Below are positions 33,597-45,894 of a stretch of 64,000 bases of DNA, piece after piece. The stretch is from the NCBI GenBank assembly GCA_963971425.1, contig OZ020520.1, positions 26,626,724 through 26,690,723 of the forward strand, written 5' to 3'. The translations under genes were made by a program, and so were the position numbers. This DNA comes from Bryoerythrophyllum caledonicum (Eukaryota > Streptophyta > Bryopsida > Pottiales > Pottiaceae). The notes under the pieces are model-generated. The model ran no database searches. It saw only the letters and a list, made by a program, of their open reading frames with translations, and was not told where the DNA came from. Each line of letters begins with the position of its first letter. The stretch's first letter is position 1.

Positions 33597-36500
33597 TTAA
33601 GAGCGGAGATTTCGAAACGCTTGGATTGCGTTCCAGATACTCGCAGACTGACCACACGTCTTCTGATCATTATAAAACATCTCCCGGCCAGAGGGATGTT
33701 CGGCCCGGTACTGCGCTAGACCACCCGGAAACCGATGAAGGTCAGAGAGATATGGCAGCAATTCCTCCAACAATACAGAGTCGTCTCTCGCGCCAACATG
33801 TTTGTGCGACCATGATGGAAGAAGAAGGACGTTCTCCGGCAAATTGAGCATGTGCTTAATCGGGCTGTCGTCAATGACAAGCGTATTTGCCGGAGTATAC
33901 TCACGACCCAACCTATTGAAGAGATGGCTTGATAAGGTCTTCAAGAAGATGTCCTTCTGAGTGCCAGATTCCTTCATGTAGAATGTTCTGCTACCGACTC
34001 TACGCTCGGGAACCCTATCGCAACTCTCCTGACCAAAGATCCTGAGAGGGTACGAAGAACTATGCTGAAAAAGATAATTACATATCTGACGCGTTGTAGA
34101 TTCCATCATCGAACTCCAGATCGTGATGGTGGCAATCTTAGACAACTTCGTAAGAAATTCAGCACAACCAGGGCGCACTCGAACTAGTTTAGGGCCTACT
34201 TCGGCCGGCAGCGAAGCCGAGTGAATGGACGGGATAGAGCCTCTGGATCCTCTGGCCTGCCACGACGGCTCACACGTGCATAGAATCCCATTGAGGTCCA
34301 GCACAATGTTCAACCACCTGCCCTCGAATCTGAATGGACTCTAGGTATTTCTTCTAGATTATTGGCATCACTAATTGATGCCTCGCCGACCTGGTTCGCA
34401 AATGCCAGGAGAACGACCAATATTACTACAGATTCATTAACAACGACAATTCAACAATACGTAGAACGAAAGAGATAAATGGGGGAGGAGTGATGGGGGA
34501 ATGAGTGGAGTTCGAAAAGAGTTAGAAGAATACCTCGAGAACTTCATCGTCCTGCAACATTTCGTCTCGGGCACCCATCGATCCCAACGAACCCTGCATG
34601 CTGTCAAGGGGCCCGGAGTGCCCGACATCCATTTGGGGGCACGGTTCTGGGACAAGAAGAGGTGGCTCAGAATCATGATTGATCTCGTCTACGAGCACGG
34701 CAAAAACTTGGACGACCTCTTCTATAACTGGGACTGCATTTTGGACGACCTCTTCTATGACTGGTTGAGCAATCGCGTCATCACCGAAACTTAGATCTGG
34801 AAAAATTCAACAACTTCACAGCTATCAACGGATGGGCACAGAGGACACGGATACAAGTCACAGTGGTTAGATGTCAAGCAGTTTAGCTCGACTCGAGCTG
34901 AAGTGCTCGCCGTGCATTGTAATATTAACAAAAAAAATACTGGAGTACAAAATTGGACATTTACAAAATGTTCTGCCTCTATACACTCGCAACTACGTTA
35001 CACTAACCTGACGATGACATGGGGACATCAGCGATAGATTCGTCCCGATCGGGCGACTTCGGAGGGGAAGAGGGGCGGGCCGACGCGGAAGGGAGAACAG
35101 GAAGCAATTGAGCCCCACTGGAGACGGGGGAGGTAACCGACGGATATGGAAGCTGCAAATCGCGAGACGGACTCGCAGACCCGCCGTCCGGCGATGCGGG
35201 AGGCTGGGAAATTGCAGCAATAACTACGGGCGGTGATGTGGCGGAAGTAGGCAAATTAGCCGACATGAATCTCTGCATCATGAGCATCATCTCGGCATGC
35301 CTCTGATCTTGGTCTCTCTTCATTTCATTGTCACGCCTCCGCTGCAGATCCCTGAGCTCCTCGTCGCGCTCCGCAAGTCGCTGCTCCATCAACCTCATCC
35401 GGGTGGCCTCCTCTTCGAGCTTCTTCTCAAGGGAGATCAACCTGCTGTCATCCTGAGCGCTGCTTGCGATAGCCAAAGGAGAGCGCGTGCTCGCGCTAGC
35501 AACCTTCCTCTTCTTGGCCGCGGGACGAGCGGTTGAAGCGCCCAAGGTGGGAACTGAATGAGGCCTGTCGGAAATCTCCAACGAATCCAACTCCGGGAAG
35601 TCCAGTCGTTGTCGCGATGAAGCGATTGTGTCCCCTGCTTCAGATTGAGATGCACTCTGAAACTCAGGCGGAGTAGCGTCAACGAAGTCGTCCTGGGACT
35701 CATTATCCGGAGTGACGGTGCTCGAGATCGGACACGCAACCACAGCGCTCGGCTCCGCATCTTCCTCCTCATCGCCGAGGTCAATAATGGCTTTCCCCTT
35801 TCCCTTCCCAACGGCATCTCCAAGCTCGGGGAAGATCTCCGAGTTGACGTGATACGCAGAAATATCGAAATCGGCCCGATCCAACGTCAAGCCGACCTCA
35901 AAGGCGTCGTCGAGATCCTGCTCATCAGTGTCGTGAGAAATGCAGAACGCTTCCAGGTCCAGCATCTGCACACCAATGGATTGAACAAGATACAATTTAG
36001 GTCGAGTCGAGCTAAACTCACTACAAACAATTGCTGGTACAAAAACTTGGCTATTATAACTTCAAATGATACGAACGAAGTTAATGACATCCATAAAATC
36101 ATACAAGAAAAAGCCGACACTTTAGGTCGAGTCGAGCTAAAGTTTCACCAAACAGCTTAGGCATGACCACATTGAAACTATGCACGAGTCAGAAAGGGAA
36201 TAAACAGTTTAGCTCGACTCGAGCTAAACTGCAGGGATGCTTACCACACTTGCTGTCAGTAATTTCGTCCCGCCAAACAGCTGGACAACAGAATCCCCCC
36301 TCTTGCAGAACAGCTCCAGGAGCTTGACGAAGAACTCCATCCTCATTTCGTTCATGTTCATGGAGTACGCCAACTCGTTGTACTTGCGCAGCTTCGTGTA
36401 CAACACATGCTCTGGAGCTGCGTAGATCTTCTTTACGGCTGGGATCACCGTAAGCTCCTTCTTGAAGAGAAAGAGGAGCCGAACCGGGTCTAGAGCGTTG

Positions 36501-39500
36501 TTGGTCTTCGGCGCGAATCCTCCGAGGCGCTCGTTCTCGAAGGGAAGATACTTCGACTGCAGCACATCGTATGCATGGCACAACGACGGGCCCTCAGCAA
36601 ACGCTGTCACTTGAAGGTGTGACTGCTTGTTGCCGCAAATGAAGAGCTAGGCTGGAAGATCGGTGAGGGGAGGCTGCCCTTTCGATGCGAACATCGTCAT
36701 GAACTCGTCAAAGAAGGGCCTCTCCAACGACGATGACGACGTCCCAGAGAACCCAGGGATGTTCCGGAAGTCGATGATGCCGAGCTTCACATTGCAGCCC
36801 AGGTTGCGCCATGAATCCGAAGGCCACGTCCCGAGCGAATTCGTTGCCGCCTTGTAAGAACGGAAGTGCAGGGCTCCCACTGGTGAAACGAACCGCGACC
36901 GCACATCGATGAAGACTCTGAAGAACTCCTTCACGTACGGAGAGAGATCTTCACATTTGCAGTTGCGAAACTGCGTCTGCCTCGAGTTGGCGTAGTACGA
37001 ATCCGGTGGACCCCAATCCAAGAGGGCACGCTTTGAGGCCTTGCTGATGTTGTAGTTCTTCTTGAACGTCCGCCAGTTTGAACGTCTGTACGCTCCAGTG
37101 CTGTTGAAGAAGGCCAGCTCCGGCCTGATCAGTTGAAGCTCCATCCGAGCGACCTCCTTCCTCTTCCTCCGATCCACCCAGTCCCGGGCTGTATAGCAAT
37201 CCTCCAGCGCAGAATTTGGCAGCTTGATGACCACCTTAGGGTAGGGCAATTTCCGAGATGGCCCTGATCGATTGAGAATGTGCTTGCACATTTTCGCGTG
37301 ATCGGCTTCGGTCATATTGGCGAGAAACTTGAAGAACTCGCGCGTCAGAACCCCTTCCTTCTCAGAAACCCAAGACTTCGCGTCCTTGAACTTTGCCAAG
37401 GGCGTCGAAGTTGAATCGACGTTGATGAGGTCGCCATGCGCCGCAGAAGAGATGACATCGGACCATAGCTCGAAGGTCTCATCTGTCGCGGTGATTATCT
37501 TCACCTCGTTCGTAATTGAAAGCTCCTTCGCCTTCCCGGCTTTCTTGAGCGCAGCCTGGCTCTTCGCAACGTCGATCATTGCGAAGCGCTCACGAACCGC
37601 GTTGAGAAATGGCTGGGCAGAACGTAAAAGGGTCGTTTAAGTATACAATAAAGCAAGAATATTATCATGTCTAGTAGGGTCCAAACACTGCAAGTTAGCT
37701 CGAGTCGAGCTAACTTGCAACGCAAAAGCAGACAATGAAAGCGATTTCAATCAATATACATGACTATACAGATACATCGCAAACTTGCACTTTAGCTCGA
37801 GTCGAGCTAAAGTGCATGACCTTGGTTAAGATATATTACCTCAAACCTCTTGTCATTGGCCATTTCAACTGCAGTTCTCCGACCTGACTTGTGAGACCCG
37901 CAAACGCCTGTGGCAGAGTGCTTCGGCATTGGTCTCCCAGCTTGGATCCACAAAGCACGGGAGCCGAGGATATTTGTTGCCCACGTCGGCTTGAACTGGA
38001 CCAAATGATTCACGCAATTATAATACGTGGAAATCTTCCTCAGCTTCTCCGGATCTTGCGTCCAGACAATGTAACATTGCCATGTTCGAAAGTGCCTTCT
38101 CATCACCTCCGGAACGTTGCCGTAAATCATCTCCTTTGAGGCAGCAACGCTGTGCTGGCCGTTGATGATGTAGAAGTCGCAGTCGCTGAGCTCCTCCACA
38201 GTCATCGGCATAGTGTCGAGCTTCGGCATGACGCAGAGAGTCTGCTTCTGCGTCTTGTCTGGCATTTGGAGGTAGTAATGCTTCAACTCCTCCATGCCCC
38301 GAGGCTCGAACGCACGGATCGTCCACTCCGGCGGTGTATTATGCAACCTCATCACGTCAAGCTCGATCTTCATCTCTCTGTCGCCTTTGAAAAAACAGCT
38401 CTTACACTCCGTCCAGAATTTCTGGTAAATCTGTTGGACGTTGTTGTAGTCGATTGTCTCTCCGTATCCGAGCGCCTTGGGGAGCTCCGAGAGTGCAGAG
38501 GCCATCGAATTGGCTTGCTCCTCCTCCGATACGAGCTTCGACTTCTTTCTTGAAGAGGTCTCCGGCTTCTTGGCAGCTGAGCGCTTCTTGACGGGGGAAG
38601 CAGACAGCGTGTTGCGCAGAGTGCTTCGACTTGTTCTTGCACCTGGAGTTCTAACCGGTACCGACGCCTGACTCATGTCCTGGCTACCGGTCACGGCCCC
38701 CGAAACCGTTGAAAGTTCTATCGGCCGTCTTGCCGCAATATTCTTCGCCTTATCTAGAGCGGCAAAGGTATTCATTCTAGAGAGAATGACGCGCAGTTTA
38801 TTAGCTATAGCCTTTGCTTTCAGTGGCTGTCCGCTACTAGTCTCCCATTTCTTAAGGGAGATCTCATGCTCGACCTGAGTCACTATTTCCTCAAATTTGG
38901 ATGACCTAAGTGAATCGACCAAATCCAAGATACAGAAGGGAGATGAACTATTGTTTACTATAATAGTAAAGAAATACGGATCTAAGGACTCAGAGGTCGT
39001 CTCACACGACAATTTAACGTGATCGTTATCTTCGTGGACTACATCAGTAACTTTGGTCTTGAAGTCGATGTGCTGGGGATCGACGATAGCACCAGCGAAG
39101 GTCTGACCAAACACTAAATGATCCGTATAGGTCGCCCACAGAAGCGTCCACTTCAGTGTCATCGATGGGTCCTTGAGCTCCCAGCAGTCCAAGTGGTTGT
39201 TGTCGTCTCCATCGTCATCGTCAAGGTCGACAGGCTTTGGCTGGAAGAAGTGCTGCAGCTGCGACACCATCCTGTCCCTCTCAGATCTGCACAAACACAA
39301 AATAGAGCAAAGATATTAGATTGCTCTAATGATCAACCGATTAGGACGGCGAGGTCACACATTAGCTCGACTCGAGCTAAAGTGTACCGTTATTCAAGTA
39401 TGTGAGTAATACTCTGCAAGAAAATCTAGTCAATTTGACCGTTCGCTTAGACGCTTACAATCAACTCATGCCTGCTTCTCGTTCAACTCTCAGAACTGTG

Positions 39501-40742
39501 AAAGAGCTTCAGGTCACACTCAAATCACTCACGAACCTCACTCTTTGAGGTTCTCAAGTGGTTGAAGTGGGACTGAAGCTCTTGCACGATTTATGAGAGG
39601 TGAACGAAAAGTAGACGTGAGTTGAGTTAGGAGACTGCAATTACACCAATGTATCAATGTTGTATTCAAGTTTTAGCTGCATCTTTAGCTCGACTCGAGC
39701 TAAAGTGCTCATGCATGGAATGCATAGCTGAACAATTCTGACACTTACAATATTCATTCAAACGACTTTCCTATACATTTTAATTCAAATCATGGCTACT
39801 TCTCGTTTAACTCTCAGAACTGTGAAAGAGCTTCAGTTCACCCTTAAATCACTCACGAACCTCACTCTTTGAGGTTCTCAAGTGGTTGAAGCGTGACTGA
39901 AGTTCTTGCACGCATTTGAGAATTTTACGAGAAGTGGACATGAGTTGGGTCGTCGGTATCATTGGATTACTATACATTTGGAATGTTTAAAGTCCGAATA
40001 GTGTTGTGTTCGGGTTGTTGTATATGTTCATTCTCTCACACTTTAGCTCAATTCGAGGTAAAGTGTGTAGGCTTTACAGAGAGGCCATGTTTTATTTTAA
40101 ACCCAGTGTTTTAGAGTTGATATTAAGATTTTATTTCGAGTAGTCTCTTTTAGCGCAACCGAAGACGTACGAAGTCGTACATTTTATCTCGAGTCGAGAT
40201 ATTATGTGACCTCGATAGTGTATTATCGTCCACAATTTAGCTCGAGTCGAGCTAAATTGGGACTTTTCTGTGCACATTTGGCACACTTACGCTCTTGTTG
40301 CGCCAAAGTGCAACTTTGTGTTTGCTTCATTGATCAAACTTTACCTCGAGTCGAGTTAAAGTGTGGCCAAATGTTCACAGAAAAGGTCCACTTTAGCTCG
40401 ACTTGAGCTAAAGTGTGGCCAAAGATGCACAGAAAAGGTCCACTTTAGCTCGACTCGAGCTAAAGTGTGGCCTTATGTGCACAGAAAAGGCCCACTTTAG
40501 CTCGAGTCGAGCAAATGTGTGGATATTAGTGCACAGTAGGGGCACACTTTAGCTCGACTCGAGCTAAAGTGTGGACAATAGTGCAAATATGGATTTCCCA
40601 CATTAGCTCGACTCGAGCTAAACTGTGTTCAATGAATAGCGTATTTATCGCAGATTGTACAGATTCGTCATTCGTTATATGATACTGAAGGCGTAGGGTT
40701 TAGGGCTCCTGGGTGAGAGTATGGATTTTACCTTTCAGCCAT
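33597..40742 (-). CDS. ParB/methyltransferase-like protein with probable C-terminal FCP1-like phosphatase
   Basis: Proposed minus-strand exons: 40742-40732 (MAE+AG), 39286-37840, 37612-36245, 35965-35008, 34796-34534, 34340-33597; all GT-AG, phases agree, 1,597 codons. One in-frame TAG (36645-36647) lies within the third exon, so this copy may be dead or read through. Residues 379-383 are NGQHS, equivalent to DGNHR of the MULE-borne paralogue, and the following WQC...N-x-VN pattern is shared. DWGPPDSY (685-692) and GDSVVQLFGGTK (925-936) resemble methyltransferase motifs IV and I. A coiled-coil, Ser/Pro-rich region and an acidic exon (VIEEVVQ twice) follow. The last exon has LDLNGILC, TIWSS and VIDDSP, the HAD/FCP1-type phosphatase motifs, with Asn in place of the second Asp. 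The FCP1 exon could instead be a separate gene. Palindromes lie in its introns, not in exons. Confidence 0.6.
34880..37815. repeat. TTAGCTCGACTCGAGCTAA palindromes in introns of the ParB-like gene
   Basis: Six copies: about 34884 (intron 34797-35007), 35997, 36122 and 36208 (intron 35966-36244), 37694 and 37790 (intron 37613-37839). The arms extend beyond the core and change in matching pairs: CAGT/ACTG at 36208, CAAGT/ACTTG at 37694, GCACTT/AAGTGC at 37790. None falls in an exon. Confidence 0.85.
39462..39624. repeat. Long hairpin A, arms about 75 bp
   Basis: CAACTCATGCCTGCTTCTCG...GAACCTCACT pairs with its inverse through GAGGTTC...GTGAGTTG. A second, diverged copy of the same hairpin lies at 39782-39947. 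Both are in the first intron of the ParB-like gene, between palindromes. Self-pairing RNA or a transposase-binding structure are options; the sequence alone does not decide. Confidence 0.75.
39782..39947. repeat. Long hairpin B, tandem copy of hairpin A
   Basis: Same sequence order as 39462-39624 at about 85-90% by eye (for example both contain TTTGAGGTTCTCAAGTGGTT), offset by about 320 bp. Pairing of the arms is kept. Confidence 0.75.
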
Positions 40743-41252
40743 TGCTTATGAACCTTAATCCCAGACAAATTCTGCTGGAACTAGACTTCCTGCAACAACA
40801 ATTACAAACCCACACACAAAATCAATCAAAGTAGCACATGGAAACCAAAACATTGAAATCTTTCACATTGAAATCAACACTTTGAAATGGGCAAATTGAA
40901 ATTCAGCACTTTGAAATAAACACATTGAATTCAGCACATTGAAACAATGACATTGAAACCAGCACATTCAAACTAGCAGAAAGTAGCACATTTACACCAG
41001 TTCAAACCAACACATTTAAACTAGCACAGACCACCACAAATATCCACAAACCACCACAAAACCACCACATTCAAATCTCCACATTCAAATCACCACATTC
41101 AAACCAGCACATTGAAACCAATATACACTCTCATCTACGTGCTGGCACATACATCAAAAGCAATGCTACACATATATTATGTTTCAACACATCATATCAA
41201 AAGCAAAACTACACAAATATCAAAAGAAATGCAAGACTGAATGAGTGCACTT
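40743..41252 (-). promoter_or_regulatory. 5' UTR exons of the ParB-like gene with a minisatellite intron
   Basis: A strong donor (TAAAG/GTAAGTG) at 41252-41245 and an acceptor (TTGTTGTTGCAG) ending at 40790 suggest a 5' UTR intron. That intron (40855-41110) is a degenerate minisatellite of CACATTGAAACCAG and CACATTCAAAC units. The 5' UTR exon 40789-40743 leads directly to the ATG at 40742. Confidence 0.5.
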
Positions 41253-41334
41253 ACCTTTAGAACTGAGAAATCCGACTGGAAAAGCTGGAAGTCTTGTTAC
41301 TTGATCACGTCAATCCTCCACGCACGGCCGTTTC

Positions 41335-41582
41335 AGACTCTACGTGCTCACAGAAACTCACAGAAACTCACACACACTCACAGAAACTCACACACGCTCA
41401 TAGAAACTCACACACACTCACAGAAATTCACACACACTCACACAAACTCACACACGCTCACAGAAACTCACACACTCGCAGAAACTCACACAAACTCCTA
41501 CAAACTCTCACAAACTCACACAAACTCACACAAACTCTCACAAACTCACACAAACTCTCACAAACTCACACAATCTCACGCA
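41335..41582. repeat. Minisatellite of CTCACAGAAACTCACACA units
   Basis: Tandem 16-24 bp units (CTCACAGAAACTCACACACA and CTCACACAAACT variants), directly upstream of the putative first exon of the ParB-like gene. Open frames across it (THSQKLTH-type) are repeat translations. Confidence 0.85.
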
Positions 41583-42597
41583 AACAGCCCTAAACTCTGG
41601 CGCTGCAGTGTACACGAAGTCAGACAACAACAAATCGCACGTCCTACAAACCCTATGCGCATGAAACCCTAGACTCCAATAAATTGCACACGGAAGCCTA
41701 TACGCAGCGCTACAGTGTACACAAACATAACAATCCTTGTAGATAACGAAACTAACACAAACCAACGCATCAACTCACAAAACTCAGAAAACAACAACGC
41801 CTGGAAGTATACGGAAAACCTGGACTGCAACGAAAAGAATAGAAAAATGGCTCGCGCCACGACTTCGTGGGGAAGTTTCTGGGCCACCTATAGCCGTGAG
41901 GGTCGAAACCCTGTGGCCGTTTGGTGGTCCCGAGATACCCTCGGGATACCCTTTGCGATATTGGGGTATAACTCCCGGGTATTATGCCGGATGCTCCACA
42001 AATCCTAAACCTTTGTTACTGATACCCGGACTTTTAAGAAGCCAATTTAATTTTACCAGAATAAGTTCAAGATATTATGCGCCTGTAGTATTTGTGTACT
42101 CGTAAATTTCCAACACAATTTTTCGGAGCCACTAACACTACAATTTTGGATATTTTGGGGCAACGAACAGGTAGCAAAAGGAAAGTTATTATTTCCAATC
42201 TCTTTCGTATGATCTCAATTAAAACTTCTAAATTGACATTTTCTCAATAATACACAAATTTAAATTGGACGAAAGTGAACGTTTATAGTATTTAGTGTTT
42301 AGTTTTCTTTCATGGTTTTAGTGGATCAGCTGGCTTTCACTTCACTCGATTTCAATTTTTGCATTACACAAGGAGTAAATTCATTACCATCGATATATAT
42401 AAGTTCCTCCTACACCAATTATTAGGTCAAGCACACTTAAGAGAGTTTTAAAGCTACGATTTTAAGATTCTATTACTTTGAATTCAAGTTTTGCTTTTTT
42501 ATGAGTTTGATATTATTTTCTATGACAATCGAATAGACAATAAGTATGTTAAGACCACATCTTGCAATTGTATAATTATAAAATAAATGCCAGTGGA
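41583..42597. other. Interior of the 21 kb element, no gene recognised
   Basis: Mixed-composition DNA, with no exon signals that I can link to either flanking gene. Confidence 0.45.
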
Positions 42598-42694
42598 CAC
42601 TTTAGCTCTAATGGAGCTAAAGTGTGCGTATTAGCTTTATAGTTCCCTACATTTACTGATGGTGTACACTTTAGCTCTAATAGAGCTAAATTGT
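42598..42694. repeat. Two diverged palindrome copies
   Basis: CACTTTAGCTCTAATGGAGC...AAGTG at 42598 and a similar copy at 42667. The outer arms are kept while the CG-containing centre is replaced by TAATG/TAATA. The same centre loss is seen at about 44338 and 50442. Confidence 0.7.
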
Positions 42695-43142
42695 GAATTT
42701 TTTCTGTACTTTTCACTTCATTTTGCTTTTACTGTAACGGTACAAATACAGTTGTTAGAGCATCTCCCCCACTGACGGAGAATTTTCCACGCCAGCGGGA
42801 AGGTGCCCAAGTTTGAGATGAAGTGGGGGGGTCACCCTTTTCCCCCCGCACCATCCCCGAATTGGCCACTATGAGGGAACGCCAACGCCCAGCACTAACT
42901 CTATAGTAGGCTAATTTTTTTGGAGGTTTTTATTGATTTCTTTTAATTCCCTCGTGTAATTTCATGCTTGAACACATGCTCTCGGGGAATTTTGGTGTCC
43001 CCTGTACTTTTTGTTAATTTACTATTTAGAGGAACCGGCGCCGCCACTGCAGTGGGCCGGTACACCGGCCTAGGCCTCACGGAGTCGGCTTTACCATGTT
43101 TATTCTTGCATACCGGTCACTCGGTCCCGGTGGAGATTATCT
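42695..43142. other. GC-richer spacer, no gene recognised
   Basis: From about 42760 the sequence (GAGCATCTCCCCCACTGACG and onward) looks like the end of a small non-autonomous element, but I cannot find a matching end. Nothing else is recognised. Confidence 0.35.
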
Positions 43143-44282
43143 TTTTCTAGTACACTATTTGTCAACAAGTTGGCAACTAGTTTTAGCCACCATTGTCCTG
43201 AATATTATCCCTCATTCGTTCACCTACTACAGTTCATTTCGTAATAGCCCTCTATCAAAACTCTTCCCTAGCACACAATTTTGATACTTGATAAATAGTA
43301 TAAGCTCAAAGTCTTTAGCCTACCGGTCGCCATGCATTCATTCTTCGTCTCATCTTCAACCTCAATTTCTTATCCTCTTATCCACAACTATTCTCATTCC
43401 CATCTCTTGCATTTTCTTTACATTATTTAATATTATCTAATGAATATTTAATGTGTAATCAAATATTTAGCCAATAACTAATGACTTTGTAATGATTTTT
43501 TAGAGGATAATTCATGTATATTGGTATATCTGTAACTTTTATGCACAATTAAAGAATATTGGAATTTTATTTATTGAATGTTGGAAGTTTTAAAAGTATA
43601 TTTATGATAGTTTATTAATATTTATATATTTAATGATTATTTAAAGAGTATTTAATGCACTGTTAATGAATAGTTAATGAATAGTGCATAAATTTCTAAT
43701 GTAAAATTAATGTGTATTTGAATATTTAATGAGTATTTAATTAATATTTACTGAATATGTAATGCACATTGAATGCGTATTATGTGATGGATATCTAATG
43801 AGTATTTTACTTGTATTCCTATATTTATTGTATGTTTAAGTTTTTTCCTTTTCCAATATTCCATTCTTTTCTCATTTTCGTTTCCAGAAGAATGTTCTTA
43901 TATTTCCAGTCTTCTACTTGTAGTTTCATTTTCCCTCCATATTTTACATTCTACTTTGTCCAAATTTTTATATTTTCCTTTTGCTCCATACCTACGTCCG
44001 CTTATTTCCAAGCTCTTTCTTGCAAATTCTTCCTTTTCTACATGCACTCAACCCTTCTTTACTATGATGCTCAAGATGTAATCAAATCATGATTAAGGTT
44101 CCCTACAGTAATTGTCGACAAGTAAAAACTTTATGTTCTACTATTTACTAGGATTGACATTTAGTGTAGTAGTTGGCATTTAGTGTAATATAGTTTTGTC
44201 ACTACACTTATTGTAAATTTTACAATTACTGTGTGCATTCCTATTTAGTTTCCACTTCTCTAGAAGCCATCTTCTGTATACT
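43143..44282. mobile_element. CTACACT-family non-autonomous element (copy 2)
   Basis: CTAGTACACTATTTGTCAAC near 43148 and the block from about 44090 to 44280 (GACATTTAGTGTAGTAGTTG) match the left and right portions of the element at 29983-31417. The AT-rich core is also kept. The outermost left end is lost and the right end decayed, so this copy is older. Confidence 0.65.
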
Positions 44283-44335
44283 GGAGCTACATAGTGCATT
44301 TTTGCTTTCTAATCCACTCCATTTAGTGATGGTGC

Positions 44336-44430
44336 ACAATTTAGCTCTAGGAGAGCTAATCTGTGCATGTTATCTTTTTAGTTCACTGCACCTAGTGATG
44401 AGGCACACGTTAGCACGAGTGGAGCTAAAG
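44336..44430. repeat. Two decayed palindrome copies
   Basis: CACAATTTAGCTCTAGGAGAGC at 44336 and CACACGTTAGCACGAGTGGAGC at 44403. Dyad symmetry is weaker than in the intronic copies. Confidence 0.55.
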
Positions 44431-45894
44431 TGTGTGCGCACACTCCTTTTAGTTCACTGCATGTAGTGATGGTGCACACCTCTGCTAAAAACCGATCTGA
44501 TGTATGTGCAATGTGTATTTCCACTTCTACAAACAATCATTTTGAACTCCGTACTTCTCCTTATGGATAAGTATTTCACAAGTGGAATAGTTATCTTTTG
44601 AATTTTAAAAGGATTTTCATAATATGTGGATCTAAATCTCCAATAGTAATATTAAAAAACAAAACAATATGACGATCCCCTAGTTCTTAGTGGATATGAA
44701 GTCTAAGTATTCTTGGTACCCTAAATCAATAATATGTGACAATGTGAAAAATAGATGAATGAATATGTAATCTTATTTTTCACTAGAAAAATAACATATT
44801 TTTTCACAATATCATTTGTTCTAATATTACTTCTATGTATTGAAAATACCACATTCCATACTGTGTCATAGCAAAAGGTTTTTTAGGTTGCTCAATGTGC
44901 CGGCAATCGAGAAGTTTCTCTTTTGGCTCGCATGACTTTTAATGAAGACGTTCATTGAGAAAATAAATTACTTATAAATATGCCTCTCATTGAGAAAATA
45001 CATTACTTATAAATATGCCTCATTACTTTTATCATCCTTCTACAAGATTTTGAGAATTTTAAATATAATTTGCGACCACTAGAACGTGCTCAAAAACTAA
45101 TTATTCCATTTTTGCATGTATAAATAAATTCAAAATTACTTACATTACGAACATTAAATTATGCCTGATGCACTAAGTGATACACTTTGTATTAGTTATA
45201 TTTTATATTTTGATTATCCTTTTTTTGTCATGAGGAGGTCTCTCCGTTTCTTATTTAAATCTTTTAATAGTGTTCCACTCTCTATGTTTTACAAATGACA
45301 AAGTCTTCAATTTCACGTCAAAACATGAAATAAATTGTATATGGTCAAGAATTCTTCCATCTTTTATGTCATGCTTAGATTGCCACACCCTAAAGTCATG
45401 AAAATACAATGTGAACTCAAATATAAGATATTTCAATCCAAAATTAATATTAGTTTGCGCATATTTCAAGTCTTTGAGTACCTCTAAGTGGAAAGTAACC
45501 AATTTCAATTGCAAATCCAGACCATGGGGACATTGGAATTCTTGCCAAAGAATGCACATTCTAAATTGATGACGAAATAGTTACATGACGAACATTTTTA
45601 AAACCCCAAAGAAATGATGTCCAAAGCATGTTTGAATACATTTGTTTTGGCTAAAAATACACGTGCACATATAATATGTTTTTTTGTTTTTTAAAATGCT
45701 ACTCGTGTGTTAAGGTCTTTGATTTAAACATAATAGATAAGTCCTATTTGGATTGTAATAAAAACTATTTCTAATCATCTCAATATCTTCTCTACATTTC
45801 CCTATACCTTAGTTGAATTGTCAATATCATGAATCTTCAAAGTATTATTATATTGAAATGAATTGACAGCAAAAGATATCACCTAAATCAAGGA
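44431..45894. other. AT-rich interior of the 21 kb element, no gene recognised
   Basis: A minus-strand open frame of 102 codons (45251-45559) has no recognisable domain. A short direct duplication (CATTGAGAAAATACATTACT type) lies at about 44955-45020. Confidence 0.45.

Larger units (their letters stand above)
39358..40625. repeat. Dense palindrome cluster in the first intron of the ParB-like gene
   Basis: About eleven copies of the same palindrome lie between 39360 and 40625, nine of them in the last 450 bp, most with CACTT/AAGTG arms. Two (about 40043 and 40178) are degenerate. The cluster occupies the 1.4 kb intron 40731-39287. Confidence 0.85.

Noticed and set aside
41241-41672. Open frames rich in THS and QKL
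   Set aside because: Direct translation of the CTCACAGAAACTCACACA minisatellite.
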